Below are positions 1 through 9,193 of a DNA stretch of 64,000 nucleotides, one piece after another (position 1 is the first letter of the stretch; each line of letters starts with the position of its first letter). The DNA comes from Halomonas cupida (GTDB lineage Bacteria; Pseudomonadota; Gammaproteobacteria; Pseudomonadales; Halomonadaceae): NCBI RefSeq assembly GCF_900142755.1, contig NZ_FRCA01000005.1, forward strand, positions 1-64,000, given 5' to 3'. The notes under the pieces were generated by a model. The model saw only the letters and a list, made by a program, of their open reading frames with translations. It was not told the DNA's origin and made no database searches. The translations under genes were made by a program, and so were the position numbers.

Positions 1-35
1 TGCAAGCGGTTTTTTCGGAAACTTCCGAAAGCCTC

Positions 36-175
36 GAGCGACGAGTCGCGAGCACCGAGCCGTATAGTGCCAGACGTCGGCTCGTAGCTCGTAGCTCGTA
101 GCTCGCGACCCACAGGGACCTGGGGAAGTGCCCATGTTCGTCGGGAACGAACATGGGCCAGCTCGTGGCTCGACC
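36..175. repeat. AGCTCGT-heptamer/hairpin repeat element, copy A
   Basis: About three tandem AGCTCGT heptamers (around 80-104) are followed by a perfect 12-bp hairpin at 130-158 (stem ending CATGTTCGT, loop CGGGA, return ACGAACATG) and a further GCTCGTGGCTCG tail. The same modules occur at 31125-31290 in the same orientation. The element abuts the tyrS stop codon, so it forms the 3' untranslated region of tyrS. Function is unknown; a transcription terminator or structured 3' end is possible, but there is no clean U-tract. Confidence 0.75.
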
Positions 176-1375
176 TTACTTGACGCTGACTCGGGCGTAA
201 CGCTTCTTGCCCGCCTGGATCACGTAGCTCTTGCCGGTATCCAGCATCAGGTCTTTCGCCACAACCTCTCCATTTACCTTCACACGGCCATTACCGAGCA
301 TGTCCTTGGCCTGGGCACTATTGTTGGCGAGACCGGAGCGGTTGAGTACCGCGGCAATCGGCGCCTGCTCAGCACCTTCAAAGTCGACGTCAACTTCCGG
401 CAGATCCTCGGGCAGTTCACCATCGGCCAGCTGGTTGCCGGCACTGCGGTGGGCGTTGGCAGCGGCTTCTTCACCGTGATAGCGAGTGATCAGCTCTCGC
501 GCCAGCTCCATCTTGATGTCACGGGGGTTGTCTCCGACCTCGATACGCTGGCGAAGCTCTTCGATCTCTTCATTACCCTTGAGGGATAACAGCTCGAAGT
601 AGCGCCACATCAGCGAGTCAGGCATCGACACCAGCTTGTTGAACATCACGCCAGGCGCATCGTCGACGCCGACATAGTTACCCAGTGACTTGGACATTTT
701 CTGCACGCCATCCAGCCCTTCGAGCAGCGGCATGGTGATGACAACCTGCGGCTCATGACCAAAGTGCTTCTGCACTTCACGCCCCATCAACAGGTTGAAC
801 TTCTGGTCGGTGCCGCCCAACTCGACATCGGCTTCCAGCGCCACCGAGTCATAACCCTGAACCAGCGGGTAGAGAAACTCATGCAACGAGATTGACTGAC
901 CACTTCTATAACGTTTCTCGAAGTCGTCACGCTCCAGCATGCGCGCCACGGTGGTCTGGCCTGCCAACTCGATCATGTCGGCAGCGCTCATCTTCGAGAA
1001 CCACTCGGCATTGAAGCGTACTTCAATCCGTTCTGGATCGAGGATCTTGAACACCTGCTCTTTATAGGTCTGGGCGTTGGCCTTGACCTCATCCTCGGTC
1101 AACGGCTTGCGCGTGACGTTCTTGCCGGTGGGGTCACCGATGCGACCAGTGAAGTCGCCGATCAGGAAAATCACCTGATGGCCGAGGTCCTGAAACTGAC
1201 GCATCTTGGTCAACAACACACTATGACCAAGGTGCAGATCTGGAGCCGTAGGATCGAAGCCTGCCTTGATACGCAGTTTGCGTCCGGACTCGAGCTTCTT
1301 CTTCAACTCGTCTTCCAGCAGAATTTCATGGGTTCCGCGCTGAATCAGCGCGAGGGCGTCAGCCACATCAGTCAT
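176..1375 (-). CDS. tyrS: Tyrosyl-tRNA synthetase
   Basis: Class I aminoacyl-tRNA synthetase that charges tRNA(Tyr) in the cytoplasm. The 399-residue product shows the HIGH-type motif HLGHS within [10 protein letters not shown] near residue 50, the KMSKS signature ([11 protein letters not shown]) near residue 230, and a C-terminal S4 RNA-binding domain ending in [11 protein letters not shown] start at ATG 1375 ([14 protein letters not shown]) rather than nine codons upstream, because alignment-like features begin there. It is divergent from anmK, with a 150-bp intergenic region holding both promoters. This is the roughly 400-residue TyrZ-like subtype common in gammaproteobacteria. Confidence 0.95.
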   Translation of the reverse strand: MTDVADALALIQRGTHEILLEDELKKKLESGRKLRIKAGFDPTAPDLHLGHSVLLTKMRQFQDLGHQVIFLIGDFTGRIGDPTGKNVTRKPLTEDEVKANAQTYKEQVFKILDPERIEVRFNAEWFSKMSAADMIELAGQTTVARMLERDDFEKRYRSGQSISLHEFLYPLVQGYDSVALEADVELGGTDQKFNLLMGREVQKHFGHEPQVVITMPLLEGLDGVQKMSKSLGNYVGVDDAPGVMFNKLVSMPDSLMWRYFELLSLKGNEEIEELRQRIEVGDNPRDIKMELARELITRYHGEEAAANAHRSAGNQLADGELPEDLPEVDVDFEGAEQAPIAAVLNRSGLANNSAQAKDMLGNGRVKVNGEVVAKDLMLDTGKSYVIQAGKKRYARVSVK

Positions 1376-1526
1376 GGTGTTCACTCCAGTCCTTGCAGGC
1401 ACAGCCCGATAGGGTCACGCCACTCGCCGAGAGCGAAGGAACAGGCGCGAACAGAGCAGGCTGGGGCATATAAAGAATGGCCGGGATGTTACCATGAACC
1501 TTTCCCTCGGTTGAAAGGGCAGCTTC

Positions 1527-2657
1527 ATGCAGCGCTTTGTTGGTCTCATGTCAGGAACCAGTCTGGATGGTATCGATGCCGCTCTGGTCAGCTTTGATGA
1601 TTTCGGCTCCCCCTACCTTGAAGCAACCCATGGGGAAGACATGCCGACCGAGTTGCGCCAGGTACTGTGGCGACTGTGCCACCAGACGGAAGTCTCCTTC
1701 GCCGACCTCGCCCGTGCAGAAGAAGCCTTTAGCCAATGCCAGGCGCGAGCCGTCGAGGTCCTGCTTGATCGTCAATCCTTGAGCCCCGAGCAGATCACCG
1801 CCATCGGCAGCCACGGCCAGACCATTGAGCACGCCCCCTACGGCCATGACGGCGGCCCTGCCTATACCCTTCAGTTGGACAATCCCAGTCGCCTGGCAGA
1901 ATTGACCGGCTGTTGCGTTGTGGCCGACTTTCGTCGCCGCGACCTCGCCGCAGGCGGCCAGGCCGCCCCTCTGGCTCCCATCTTTCACCATGCTGTCTTC
2001 AGCCAGCCCGGCACCTGGCGCGCCATACTCAATCTCGGCGGCTTTGCCAATCTGACGCTTCTTCCTCCCAGTGAAGTGCCATCATCACCACTGGGGTTCG
2101 ATACCGGGCCGGCCAATGCCTTGCTGGATGCCTGGCACGAGCGCCACTGCAAGGGCCGCTTCGATGCAGACGGTGCCTGGGCAGCAGGGGGACAGGTCGA
2201 CAGAGCACTCCTCGAACGACTACTGAGCGAGCCATTCTTCCATCTGCCGCCACCTCGCAGCACCGGCAGGGAGGTCTTCCACCTCGACTGGCTGGAGACG
2301 TCATTGAGCGGCAGGGAGTCACCTCAGGATGTGCAGGCCACCCTGGCGGAGTTGACCGCAGTGAGCATTGCCATGGGACTGAAAATGGCCAGCGAACAGC
2401 TGGACGCGCCACCACAACTGGAGCTGATTCCCTGCGGCGGCGGCGCACGCAACCGCGATCTGCTGCGTCGCCTGAGTGAGCAACTTCCCGACGCCAGCCT
2501 TCTGGACAGTGAAAGCCTCGGCTGGCCTGCTGACTGGCTGGAGGCGGCCGCATTCGCCTGGCTGGCCCGCCAGCGGCTGCTGGAACAACCCGGCAACCTC
2601 CCCTCGGTGACTGGAGCCGCCGGAGCTCGAGTGCTGGGAGGCGTTTACGCACGATAG
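1527..2657 (+). CDS. anmK: Anhydro-N-acetylmuramic acid kinase
   Basis: Phosphorylates 1,6-anhydro-N-acetylmuramic acid with hydrolytic ring opening, returning murein turnover products to MurNAc-6-phosphate during peptidoglycan recycling. The N-terminus RFVGLMSGTSLDGIDAALV is the family's phosphate-binding hallmark; NLGGFANLTLL and GFDTGPANALLDAW (mid-protein) and IPCGGGARNRDLLRRL (C-terminal third) are the other ASKHA-kinase motifs. The length of 376 residues is typical. The start at 1527 follows an AAAGGG ribosome-binding site. Next to tyrS (divergent) and erpA-like loci in many gammaproteobacteria, so the context is conventional. Confidence 0.95.
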   Translation: MQRFVGLMSGTSLDGIDAALVSFDDFGSPYLEATHGEDMPTELRQVLWRLCHQTEVSFADLARAEEAFSQCQARAVEVLLDRQSLSPEQITAIGSHGQTIEHAPYGHDGGPAYTLQLDNPSRLAELTGCCVVADFRRRDLAAGGQAAPLAPIFHHAVFSQPGTWRAILNLGGFANLTLLPPSEVPSSPLGFDTGPANALLDAWHERHCKGRFDADGAWAAGGQVDRALLERLLSEPFFHLPPPRSTGREVFHLDWLETSLSGRESPQDVQATLAELTAVSIAMGLKMASEQLDAPPQLELIPCGGGARNRDLLRRLSEQLPDASLLDSESLGWPADWLEAAAFAWLARQRLLEQPGNLPSVTGAAGARVLGGVYAR

Positions 2658-2784
2658 CCACTACCGGCGCCCTGTATCCGGCTTTGCTTTGCCGATGATC
2701 AGCTGTGTTCGGTAATATCCTATCGTTTCTCGACCTGAGCCTGTGCTCAGGGACCCAAGCTTGACCACAGGACACCACAGGCCG

Positions 2785-3480
2785 ATGACCACAACGATCG
2801 CCGACGCCCTGAGCGCCGCCCGGCAGCGCCTCGACCACGCGCTATCTTCCGCCGGGCGCGACACGAACAGCGCAACCCTTCTCGCGGTCAGCAAGACCAA
2901 GCCAGCCGATATGGTGCGTGAGGCCTGGCAACATGGCCAACGGGAGTTCGGTGAGAACTACGTTCAGGAAGCCCTCGACAAGCAACAACAACTCAGCGAC
3001 CTCGACGATATCGTCTGGCATTTCATCGGCCCCCTGCAGTCGAACAAGACCCGTGAAGTCGCCAACCATTTCCACTGGGTACACAGTGTCGAGCGTGAGA
3101 AGATTGCTCGCCGTCTGTCGGATCAACGCGACCCCGCACTGGGGCCGCTGCAGGTCTGCCTTCAAGTGAACATCAGTGGTGAGCCCTCCAAGTCGGGGGT
3201 CAGCCTTGACGAGCTGCCCAAACTGGCCGAACAGGTTGCATCACTGCCTCATATCGAGCTACGAGGCTTGATGGCAATCCCCGCGCCCTGCGACGATCCC
3301 CAGCGCCAACGCAAACCTTTTGCTGCCCTGAACGACGCTCTGAGACACCTGCGCTCCATTCTGCCGGATGCTCAGCTCGACACCCTATCGATGGGCATGA
3401 GCAACGACCTGGAAGCCGCCGTGTTCGAGGGAGCCACCATGGTGCGTCTGGGAACGGCAATCTTCGGTGCCCGTCACTGA
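2785..3480 (+). CDS. yggS: YggS/PROSC-family PLP homeostasis protein
   Basis: Alanine-racemase-fold protein that binds pyridoxal 5'-phosphate and buffers its level; no catalytic activity is established for the family. The PLP lysine is in AVSKTKPADMV near residue 37; FGENYVQEALDK and SMGMSNDLEAAV (phosphate-binding end) are conserved family motifs. The 231-residue length is normal. I start at ATG 2785 (MTTTIADALSA); the upstream in-frame ATG adds 14 unconserved residues. It precedes proC by 92 bp and yggT after that, the standard yggS-proC-yggT order, which suggests cotranscription. Confidence 0.93.
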   Translation: MTTTIADALSAARQRLDHALSSAGRDTNSATLLAVSKTKPADMVREAWQHGQREFGENYVQEALDKQQQLSDLDDIVWHFIGPLQSNKTREVANHFHWVHSVEREKIARRLSDQRDPALGPLQVCLQVNISGEPSKSGVSLDELPKLAEQVASLPHIELRGLMAIPAPCDDPQRQRKPFAALNDALRHLRSILPDAQLDTLSMGMSNDLEAAVFEGATMVRLGTAIFGARH

Positions 3481-3572
3481 CCTATCCCTGGCGCCGACGA
3501 ACCCCTGGCGTCGAGAACCACAGGCGCCCATGAACCGAAATACGCCCACGAAACATGGATAAGGAGCCCAGC

Positions 3573-4400
3573 ATGGCCAGCAACGTGACCTTTATAGGTG
3601 CCGGCAACATGGCCGGAGCCATCATGGCCGGGATGGTCCAGAGTGGTTATCCGGCCGCAGCCATCACTGCAACGGCAACCCGCGATACCACACTTCAGCC
3701 TCTGCGCGACCAGTTGGGCATCAACACCAGTACCGACAACCATGCAGCCATCGCCAATGCCGATGTCGTGGTGTTGTCGGTCAAGCCTCAGGGGATGCGC
3801 AAGGTCTGTGAGAGCCTGCGTGAGTCCATCCAGGGCACACGTCCACTGATCATTTCTGTCGCTGCCGGATTATCGGCCGACACACTTGAGCAGTGGCTGG
3901 GCGGTGACCTGGCAGTGATTCGCTGTATGCCCAATACCCCATCACTGGTCGGTGCCGGCGCTTCTGGCCTGTTTGCCAATGACAACGTCAGCGATGCCCA
4001 GCGCGAGTTGGCGACCCAATTGATGGAAAGTGTCGGCATTGCCGCCTGGGTTGAAGAAGAACCTCTGATCGACGCTGTTACTGCCATTTCCGGCAGTGCT
4101 CCGGCGTATTTCTTCCTGATGTTCGAGGCCATGGAAGACGCCGGTGTCAAACTGGGACTGGATGCCGATACGGCGAGACGACTGGCCATGCAGACAGCAC
4201 TCGGCGCCGCTACCATGGCCATGCGCAGTGACAAGTCACCCGCTGAGCTCAAGCGTAATGTCATGTCGCCAGGAGGCACCACGGAAAAGGCGGTTGCCCA
4301 CCTGGAGCAGGCTGGTCTGCGCAATGCACTGGATGGCGCCATGCAGGCCTGTGCACAACGAGCTCGCGAGATGTCTGCGGAACTCGGAAAGGACGATTGA
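3573..4400 (+). CDS. proC: Pyrroline-5-carboxylate reductase
   Basis: Catalyses the last step of proline synthesis, NAD(P)H-dependent reduction of pyrroline-5-carboxylate. The Rossmann start FIGAGNMAGAIMAGM is at residues 6-20, and the C-terminal signature ELKRNVMSPGGTTEKAV, with the preceding AVTAISGSAPAYFFL, is complete. It has 275 residues, the usual size. ATG 3573 is chosen because AAGGAG lies at 3561-3566 with good spacing, whereas the upstream ATG at 3555 has none. Proline is a compatible solute in halophiles, but nothing here shows osmotic control. Confidence 0.95.
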   Translation: MASNVTFIGAGNMAGAIMAGMVQSGYPAAAITATATRDTTLQPLRDQLGINTSTDNHAAIANADVVVLSVKPQGMRKVCESLRESIQGTRPLIISVAAGLSADTLEQWLGGDLAVIRCMPNTPSLVGAGASGLFANDNVSDAQRELATQLMESVGIAAWVEEEPLIDAVTAISGSAPAYFFLMFEAMEDAGVKLGLDADTARRLAMQTALGAATMAMRSDKSPAELKRNVMSPGGTTEKAVAHLEQAGLRNALDGAMQACAQRAREMSAELGKDD

Positions 4401-4433
4401 TCCGGCATATTACCTGCCGGGTAGACAAGACAC

Positions 4434-4582
4434 TGGTAAATGCCATCGTCGGTTATCATGCTGACGCGAGCCTGAGCCATAGCGAAAGCTTCATGTATCT
4501 GCGCCCTGAATTCCACGGATCAGTGTTGCGCGGGCGACAACCAGATAGATCAGGACGATCTATTTGATCGCCAGGTTAAACA
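4434..4582. repeat. Decayed copy (R4) of the TATTAAC repeat element
   Basis: The gap between proC and yggT matches the interior and right end of the dispersed element seen intact at 51899, 52068 and 60644. Shared blocks are the CGTCGG...ATCA...GACGCGAG hairpin at about 4448-4470 and the right-end block GATCAGGAC...CTATTTGATYGCCA near 4546-4575, ending GGTTAA. Several base changes in the arms keep pairing possible through G-U or swapped pairs. The left terminus is not recognisable. Confidence 0.65.
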
Positions 4583-4602
4583 TCAACGACGGAGGAGCCC
4601 AC

Positions 4603-5202
4603 ATGGGCAGTCACCTGGGAAACACTGGCCTCGACCTGGTCAACACCCTGGTCAATATCTACCTGTTCCTGATGATGCTGCGCTTCCTGCTGCAGGCATC
4701 ACGCGCGGACTACTACAACCCCTTGAGCCAGTCAGTGGTCAAGATCACCCAACCCGTCGTGCGCCCCTTCCAGAGCGTGCTGGGCCCGGTGATGGGGCGC
4801 TTTGACCTGGCCACCCTGGCGGCGGGGTTCGTGCTCAAGGTTGTGGTAATGGTCGCACTGCTGCAACTGGCTGGTGTCGGCATGCCTCGTATCGACAGCC
4901 TGGCACTGGCAGCGTTCGCCTTCCTGGCCAGTACCATCCTCGACATCTACTTCTATGCCCTGTTGATAATGATCATCCTGAGCTGGGTAGCGCCGCGTGC
5001 CAGCCATCCGGGTGCCCTGCTGGTCATGCAGCTGGTGGAGCCGATCATGGCGCCAGTGCGCCGCGTGATCCCACCACTGGGCATGCTCGATCTGTCACCG
5101 ATCGTGGTGTTCATCGGCATCAACCTGATCGATGGTATTGTGATCGGATCGCTGATCCGCACGGTGGCGTCCGGCACTCCGGCTCTGCTGGCGGTGTTCT
5201 GA
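4603..5202 (+). CDS. yggT: YggT family membrane protein
   Basis: Integral membrane protein of the YggT family, about 199 residues. The N-terminal half (around residues 12-30 and 68-95) and the C-terminal half (around 105-140 and 165-190) each contain the repeated YggT unit with hydrophobic helices; RADYYNPLSQSVVKITQPVV is the conserved cytoplasmic stretch of the first repeat, and SHPGALLVMQLVEPIMAPVR that of the second. Function is not firmly known; members are linked to cell division or chloroplast nucleoid distribution and osmotic stress. ATG 4603 has a strong GGAGGAG upstream. Downstream of proC as usual. Confidence 0.9.
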   Translation: MGSHLGNTGLDLVNTLVNIYLFLMMLRFLLQASRADYYNPLSQSVVKITQPVVRPFQSVLGPVMGRFDLATLAAGFVLKVVVMVALLQLAGVGMPRIDSLALAAFAFLASTILDIYFYALLIMIILSWVAPRASHPGALLVMQLVEPIMAPVRRVIPPLGMLDLSPIVVFIGINLIDGIVIGSLIRTVASGTPALLAVF

Positions 5203-5285
5203 CTACTGTTCTGACAACACCGCCCCGCTACAGCGGCAGATGACAATATGACAACACTGAACTCTGACTGGACGAACAAAGACTG

Positions 5286-6470
5286 ATGCCCGAGCAGCCT
5301 AGTGATTCGGTCGGTCTGGTGAGGCCTCAATCGGCTCATTTCGACGACCCCCTGCCCCTGGCCTGCGGCAAGACGCTGTCGGCCTATGACCTTGTCTACG
5401 AGACCTACGGCACGCTCAATGCCGAGCGCAGCAATGCCGTGCTCATCTGCCATGCCCTGTCCGGCCATCATCACGCCGCCGGCTACCATGATGACAGCGA
5501 CCGCAAACCGGGTTGGTGGGATGCCCATATCGGTCCGGGTAAATCCATCGACACTGACCGCTTCTTCGTGGTGTCGCTCAATAACCTGGGGGGCTGCCAC
5601 GGTTCCACCGGACCATCGAGCATCAACCCCGAGACCGGCCGTCTCTGGGGTCCAGACTTCCCGATGGTGACCGTCATCGACTGGGTCAACAGCCAGGCTC
5701 GCCTCGCTGACCAGTTGGGCATCGAGCGCTTCGCCGCCGTGATCGGCGGTAGCCTCGGTGGCATGCAGGCGCTGCAATGGACGTTGTCTTATCCTCAGCG
5801 TGTTGCCAATGCAGCGGTGATTGCTGCCACACCCAAGCTGTCGGCACAGAATATTGCCTTCAACGAGGTCGCCCGTCAGGCGATTCGCTCCGATACCGAA
5901 TTCCATGATGGGTACTACGCCGATCACGATACGCTGCCACGTCAGGGGCTGAAACTGGCACGTATGGTGGGCCATATCACCTACCTTTCCGAAGACGCGA
6001 TGGGTACCAAGTTCGGCCGAGACCTGCGCACGGACGATTTAAACTTCGGCTTTGGCGTCGAGTTTCAGGTGGAATCCTACCTGCGTTATCAGGGCGATAC
6101 CTTCTCCAACTCCTTCGACGCCAACACCTATCTGCTGATGACCAAGGCACTGGACTATTTCGATCCCGCTGCCGAGCATCAAGGTGACCTGCCTGCTGCA
6201 CTGGCACCTGCACAATGCCCGTTTCTGGTGGTCAGCTTCACTACCGACTGGCGCTTCCCTCCGCTGCGTTCACGCGAGCTGGTCAACGCACTGATTCGAG
6301 CAGGAAAATCTGTCAGCTATGCCAACATCGAGTCGAGTCATGGCCACGATGCCTTCCTGATGCCGGAACCTCGCTATCAGGCGGTCTTCGCCGGCTTCAT
6401 GAATCGCGTCGCGGAAGACCTGGAGCTTTCCGCCAGGCCGACCGAGGAGACTACTGCCCATGCGCTCTGA
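5286..6470 (+). CDS. metX: Homoserine O-acyltransferase (MetX)
   Basis: Acylates homoserine at the first committed step of methionine synthesis. It is an alpha/beta hydrolase: the oxyanion region [14 protein letters not shown] is near residue 110, the nucleophile serine is in [14 protein letters not shown] near residue 158, and the catalytic His lies in [10 protein letters not shown] near residue 355. It has 394 residues. In many gammaproteobacteria MetX proteins of this type use succinyl-CoA rather than acetyl-CoA; I cannot decide the donor from sequence alone. The ribosome-binding site is weak. The 3' end overlaps metW by 11 nt. Confidence 0.93.
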   Translation: MPEQPSDSVGLVRPQSAHFDDPLPLACGKTLSAYDLVYETYGTLNAERSNAVLICHALSGHHHAAGYHDDSDRKPGWWDAHIGPGKSIDTDRFFVVSLNNLGGCHGSTGPSSINPETGRLWGPDFPMVTVIDWVNSQARLADQLGIERFAAVIGGSLGGMQALQWTLSYPQRVANAAVIAATPKLSAQNIAFNEVARQAIRSDTEFHDGYYADHDTLPRQGLKLARMVGHITYLSEDAMGTKFGRDLRTDDLNFGFGVEFQVESYLRYQGDTFSNSFDANTYLLMTKALDYFDPAAEHQGDLPAALAPAQCPFLVVSFTTDWRFPPLRSRELVNALIRAGKSVSYANIESSHGHDAFLMPEPRYQAVFAGFMNRVAEDLELSARPTEETTAHAL

Positions 6471-7056
6471 CCTGACACTGATCCATCAATGGGTACCGCA
6501 AGGCGCTCGTGTTCTCGACCTTGGCTGTGGCGATGGCACTCTGCTGCACTCGCTGGCCCGCGACAAGGGCGTGAAGGGCTATGGTCTCGAGATCGATCCG
6601 GACGGCATCACTGCCTGCATTCGCAAGGGCGTCAATGTCATCGAACAGAACCTCGACGATGGCCTGGCCAATTTCGAGGATGAAGCCTGTGATGTGGTGA
6701 TCATGACCCAGGCCCTCCAGGCGCTGCGACGCCCGGACAGAATGCTCGACGAGATGTTGCGCGTGGCGCGGGAGTGCATCATCACTTTTCCCAACTTCGC
6801 CTACTGGCGCCACCGAGTGCACCTCGGCGTGCGCGGCTACATGCCGGTATCGAAGTCACTGCCGCATGCCTGGTACGACACTCCCAATATCCACCTGTCG
6901 ACCTTCAATGATTTCGAGGCCCTGTGCCGCGACAAGGGCTTGACCATTATCGACCGCGCAGTGGGGATCAAGGATCACGAAGGGAGATTGATGTCGCGAC
7001 TCTGGCCGAACCTGTTCGGCGAAATCGCCATCTTCCGTATCACACGCGACAACTGA
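6460..7056 (+). CDS. metW: Methionine biosynthesis protein MetW
   Basis: SAM-methyltransferase-fold protein always paired with MetX in proteobacteria that lack MetA; it is required for full MetX activity in several species. The glycine-rich nucleotide loop [15 protein letters not shown] is at residues 18-32 and the conserved [12 protein letters not shown] motif is near residue 107. It has 198 residues. Start ATG 6460 sits within the end of metX and is preceded by GAGGAGA, so the pair is translationally coupled. Confidence 0.93.
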   Translation: MRSDLTLIHQWVPQGARVLDLGCGDGTLLHSLARDKGVKGYGLEIDPDGITACIRKGVNVIEQNLDDGLANFEDEACDVVIMTQALQALRRPDRMLDEMLRVARECIITFPNFAYWRHRVHLGVRGYMPVSKSLPHAWYDTPNIHLSTFNDFEALCRDKGLTIIDRAVGIKDHEGRLMSRLWPNLFGEIAIFRITRDN

Positions 7057-7100
7057 CGCCCTGCTGCAACAGGCAGTGCACAGACGCAGGAGATACCACC

Positions 7101-7790
7101 ATGATGCCCTCTCGGTGGACTGACCTTGTGAGACCAGATCTTTCAGGACATGGCCCTGTCATGAAGCGGTTGGTGACGGCCGGCCAGCCGGAGGGGGCCG
7201 TGATGGCAGCTAGACGATCGGGACGGGGACTGGCGCTGAGAGCCCGTTTCACCTGGCTGGAGGCTCAGCTCACAAAGCCGAAGGCCAAGTTCACAGAGCT
7301 GAAGGCTTATTCCAAAGAGCTGAGGGCCAAGTTCACAGAGCTGAAGGCTATGTCCACAGAGCTGAAGGCTCCTGCCATGTTGCTGCTGGCATTGGTCAGC
7401 AGCAACGCTTCCGCCCAGCAGTTTGATCAGGTGGGTAGCAACCAGATTCACTACACCGCCATCGAGACCACCTTCATCGCGGATGAGGTCGCCGCGCGCT
7501 TCGGCCTGGAACGTCGCCCGGGGCTCGGCATGGTGACCGTCAGCGTACTCGACGCCAATGGTGAGTCCCGTAATGTCGCGGTGGACGGAAGTATTGCCGA
7601 CCTGAATGGCCGGCAGCCCAGGCCACTTGCCTTCCGCCGCCTGCGTGAAGCCAGTGGAGGTATATCATCAATTGCAACTTTTCCAATAGACTACGCAGCC
7701 CCGATGCGCTTCCAGTTGGACGTCCAATTGGATCGCAATGCTTCTCCTCATCCTGTCAGTTTTATCCAGCGGTTCTATCGTGACGAATGA
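7101..7790 (+). CDS. DUF4426 protein with N-terminal heptapeptide repeat array
   Basis: The C-terminal about 125 residues match the DUF4426 family that commonly follows metW (FDQVGSNQIHYTAIETTFI ... ending VSFIQRFYRDE). A signal-like segment, AMLLLALVSSNASA, precedes the mature part, so the domain is probably periplasmic. What is odd is the region before it: AGGAG at 7089-7093 places the start at ATG 7101, giving a roughly 85-residue leader that ends in six tandem 7-residue units (xxTELKA) at 7245-7370. ATG 7350 inside the last repeat would give a normal signal peptide of about 24 residues. Either the repeat has grown in front of the true start or the gene carries an unusual extension. Function unknown. 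Confidence 0.7.
   Translation: MMPSRWTDLVRPDLSGHGPVMKRLVTAGQPEGAVMAARRSGRGLALRARFTWLEAQLTKPKAKFTELKAYSKELRAKFTELKAMSTELKAPAMLLLALVSSNASAQQFDQVGSNQIHYTAIETTFIADEVAARFGLERRPGLGMVTVSVLDANGESRNVAVDGSIADLNGRQPRPLAFRRLREASGGISSIATFPIDYAAPMRFQLDVQLDRNASPHPVSFIQRFYRDE
7245..7370 (+). repeat. 6 x 21-bp in-frame tandem repeat
   Basis: Six consecutive 21-bp units encode RFTWLEA, QLTKPKA, KFTELKA, YSKELRA, KFTELKA and MSTELKA. The DNA units share GAGCTGAAGGCT; units 3 and 5 are identical. The period of exactly seven codons keeps the frame and would favour a heptad-type helix. It lies directly before the hydrophobic core of the signal peptide of the DUF4426 gene. Confidence 0.85.
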
Positions 7791-9111
7791 CAAGGGTCAC
7801 CGGCCATCAACGGCCGTCATACACGCCGGCCTGGCAGATGCGCTCAATGCCTGTGCCAAGGGGACGCTGTCAGGGCTCGAGGCTCTGGCCAGACAGAGCA
7901 CCCCTGCCTTCGTCGCCGTGGCCCGACAGTTTGTCGATGCACAGAGTGAAGTCGAGGACATCGTCCACGACACCCTGTTCCTTGCCTGGCAGAATGCCTG
8001 GCGCTTCAACCCGGCCGAGGATGCTCCGGGTCCGTGGTTGATGCACGTTCTCAGCAGCCGGCTCAACAGCCAGCTCAGCGCCCCCTGCCTGGAACCATAC
8101 GACCCGAGGGCAGCAAGCCATGAACGGGCGGAACTCCCCCCGCCACTCGAGCGTCATGAGTCCCTTGCCGCCGAGCAGCTATGGAACATGGCCGAATGTC
8201 TGGCGCCCGGCGATATCGACGATGGGTTCCGGGCACGCCTGATCGGCGCGTTCGAGCTGCTCTCAGCCGCACAGCGGATGCCTCTGACACCCAGTGGCGA
8301 ACTTGCCGACCCGAATCTATTCGACCCCATCCTGGGGCCGCGCATGCGTCTGTCACGAATCGCCATGCGCACCAGACAACACGTCGATCGCTACCTGACG
8401 CAGCCACTGAGCCGCTCTGCTCTGGCGATCTGGATGCATCAACTGCCGGGTGCTCAACGCATCGAGCACTGGGGGCTACCTCGCCACAGCCTTGAGGCAC
8501 GCTTTCGGGACGCGCTGGAGGTCGATGTGGCTCCGCGCAGCCTGACGCTCAATATGAACTATCCGAGGTCCTTCCCCGACCGCCGTATTCGACATGGCAT
8601 CAACAAGCGCCTGCTGTGGGATGGCAGTTGGGACCAGCATCTGGAACCATTTACCGCTAGCCGGCGTCTGCATTTCATTGCCGATATCTGGGAACACCGC
8701 CGCAATCTGCTGAACAGCCGCAGCTATCATCAGCTCGCCGAACAGCTTGCCCGCGGCAACCCGATTGCCTCGCATTCCGATGGCATTCTGCTCGATCGAC
8801 CAGAGCGGGTCCTCGCCTATCTGCGGCGCTATCTGCTGTACATGGAGTCCATGGCCTGTTTTGGCTTCGACAGCCAACTGGGCAAGGATCCACTGGCGGC
8901 CGCCATCGACCGCCACGGGCAACTGGTGAAGATCAACAAGGGACTGCATCGCATGGCCATGGCCCAGGTGCTGGGTGTGCCGAAGGTCACCGTGCGCGTT
9001 CGCGGCATTCACCGCCTCTGGTGGCAGCAGATCAGCGCCGGAAGCACAGGCAGCGAAGCGCTGGAGCGAGTGCTCGAAGCCCTACCGCACTGCCCACCTG
9101 CGCATCATTGA
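7780..9111 (+). CDS. Putative fusion: sigma-70 region 2-like N-terminus, ParB-like C-terminus
   Basis: Not a gene I recognise as a whole. Residues about 35-90 look like ECF sigma region 2 (AVARQFVDAQSEVEDIVHDT followed by LFLAWQNAWRFNP), but no region 4 follows. Instead about 240 residues without an assigned fold lead to a C-terminal segment (about 332-420) ending KINKGLHRMAMAQVLGVPKV then VRVRGIHRLWW, which resembles the ParB/Srx-type loop 'G-x-HR-x-A-x-A-x-x-LG' found in orphan proteins. GTG 7780 overlaps the upstream stop by 11 nt, like metX/metW; ATG 7738 is an alternative. The 443-residue product has no signal peptide. Function unknown; both domain readings are inference from motifs. Confidence 0.6.
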   Translation: MTNDKGHRPSTAVIHAGLADALNACAKGTLSGLEALARQSTPAFVAVARQFVDAQSEVEDIVHDTLFLAWQNAWRFNPAEDAPGPWLMHVLSSRLNSQLSAPCLEPYDPRAASHERAELPPPLERHESLAAEQLWNMAECLAPGDIDDGFRARLIGAFELLSAAQRMPLTPSGELADPNLFDPILGPRMRLSRIAMRTRQHVDRYLTQPLSRSALAIWMHQLPGAQRIEHWGLPRHSLEARFRDALEVDVAPRSLTLNMNYPRSFPDRRIRHGINKRLLWDGSWDQHLEPFTASRRLHFIADIWEHRRNLLNSRSYHQLAEQLARGNPIASHSDGILLDRPERVLAYLRRYLLYMESMACFGFDSQLGKDPLAAAIDRHGQLVKINKGLHRMAMAQVLGVPKVTVRVRGIHRLWWQQISAGSTGSEALERVLEALPHCPPAHH

Positions 9112-9160
9112 CCGGCAGTCCAATCGCCAGCCCCAGGCGACGGGTTCTGAACGACTGGCT

Positions 9161-9190
9161 CTGAGCTTTCGGTTCTGAGCTTTCGGTTCT
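9161..9190. repeat. Short direct repeat between convergent genes
   Basis: TTCTGAGCTTTCGG-type 14-bp unit occurs twice in tandem in the 82-bp gap between two convergent genes. No terminator hairpin is obvious here. Confidence 0.5.
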
Positions 9191-9193
9191 CAA

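Noticed and set aside
1..30. T-run followed by TTTCGGAA/TTCCGAAA palindrome at the window start
   Set aside because: The T-tract precedes rather than follows this stem. The bases TGCAAGCGGTTTTTT could be the right half of a terminator whose left arm is outside the window, but that cannot be shown.
4953..5975. Minus-strand 340-codon frame opposite yggT/metX
   Set aside because: Antisense shadow; both plus-strand genes have clear family motifs and ribosome-binding sites.
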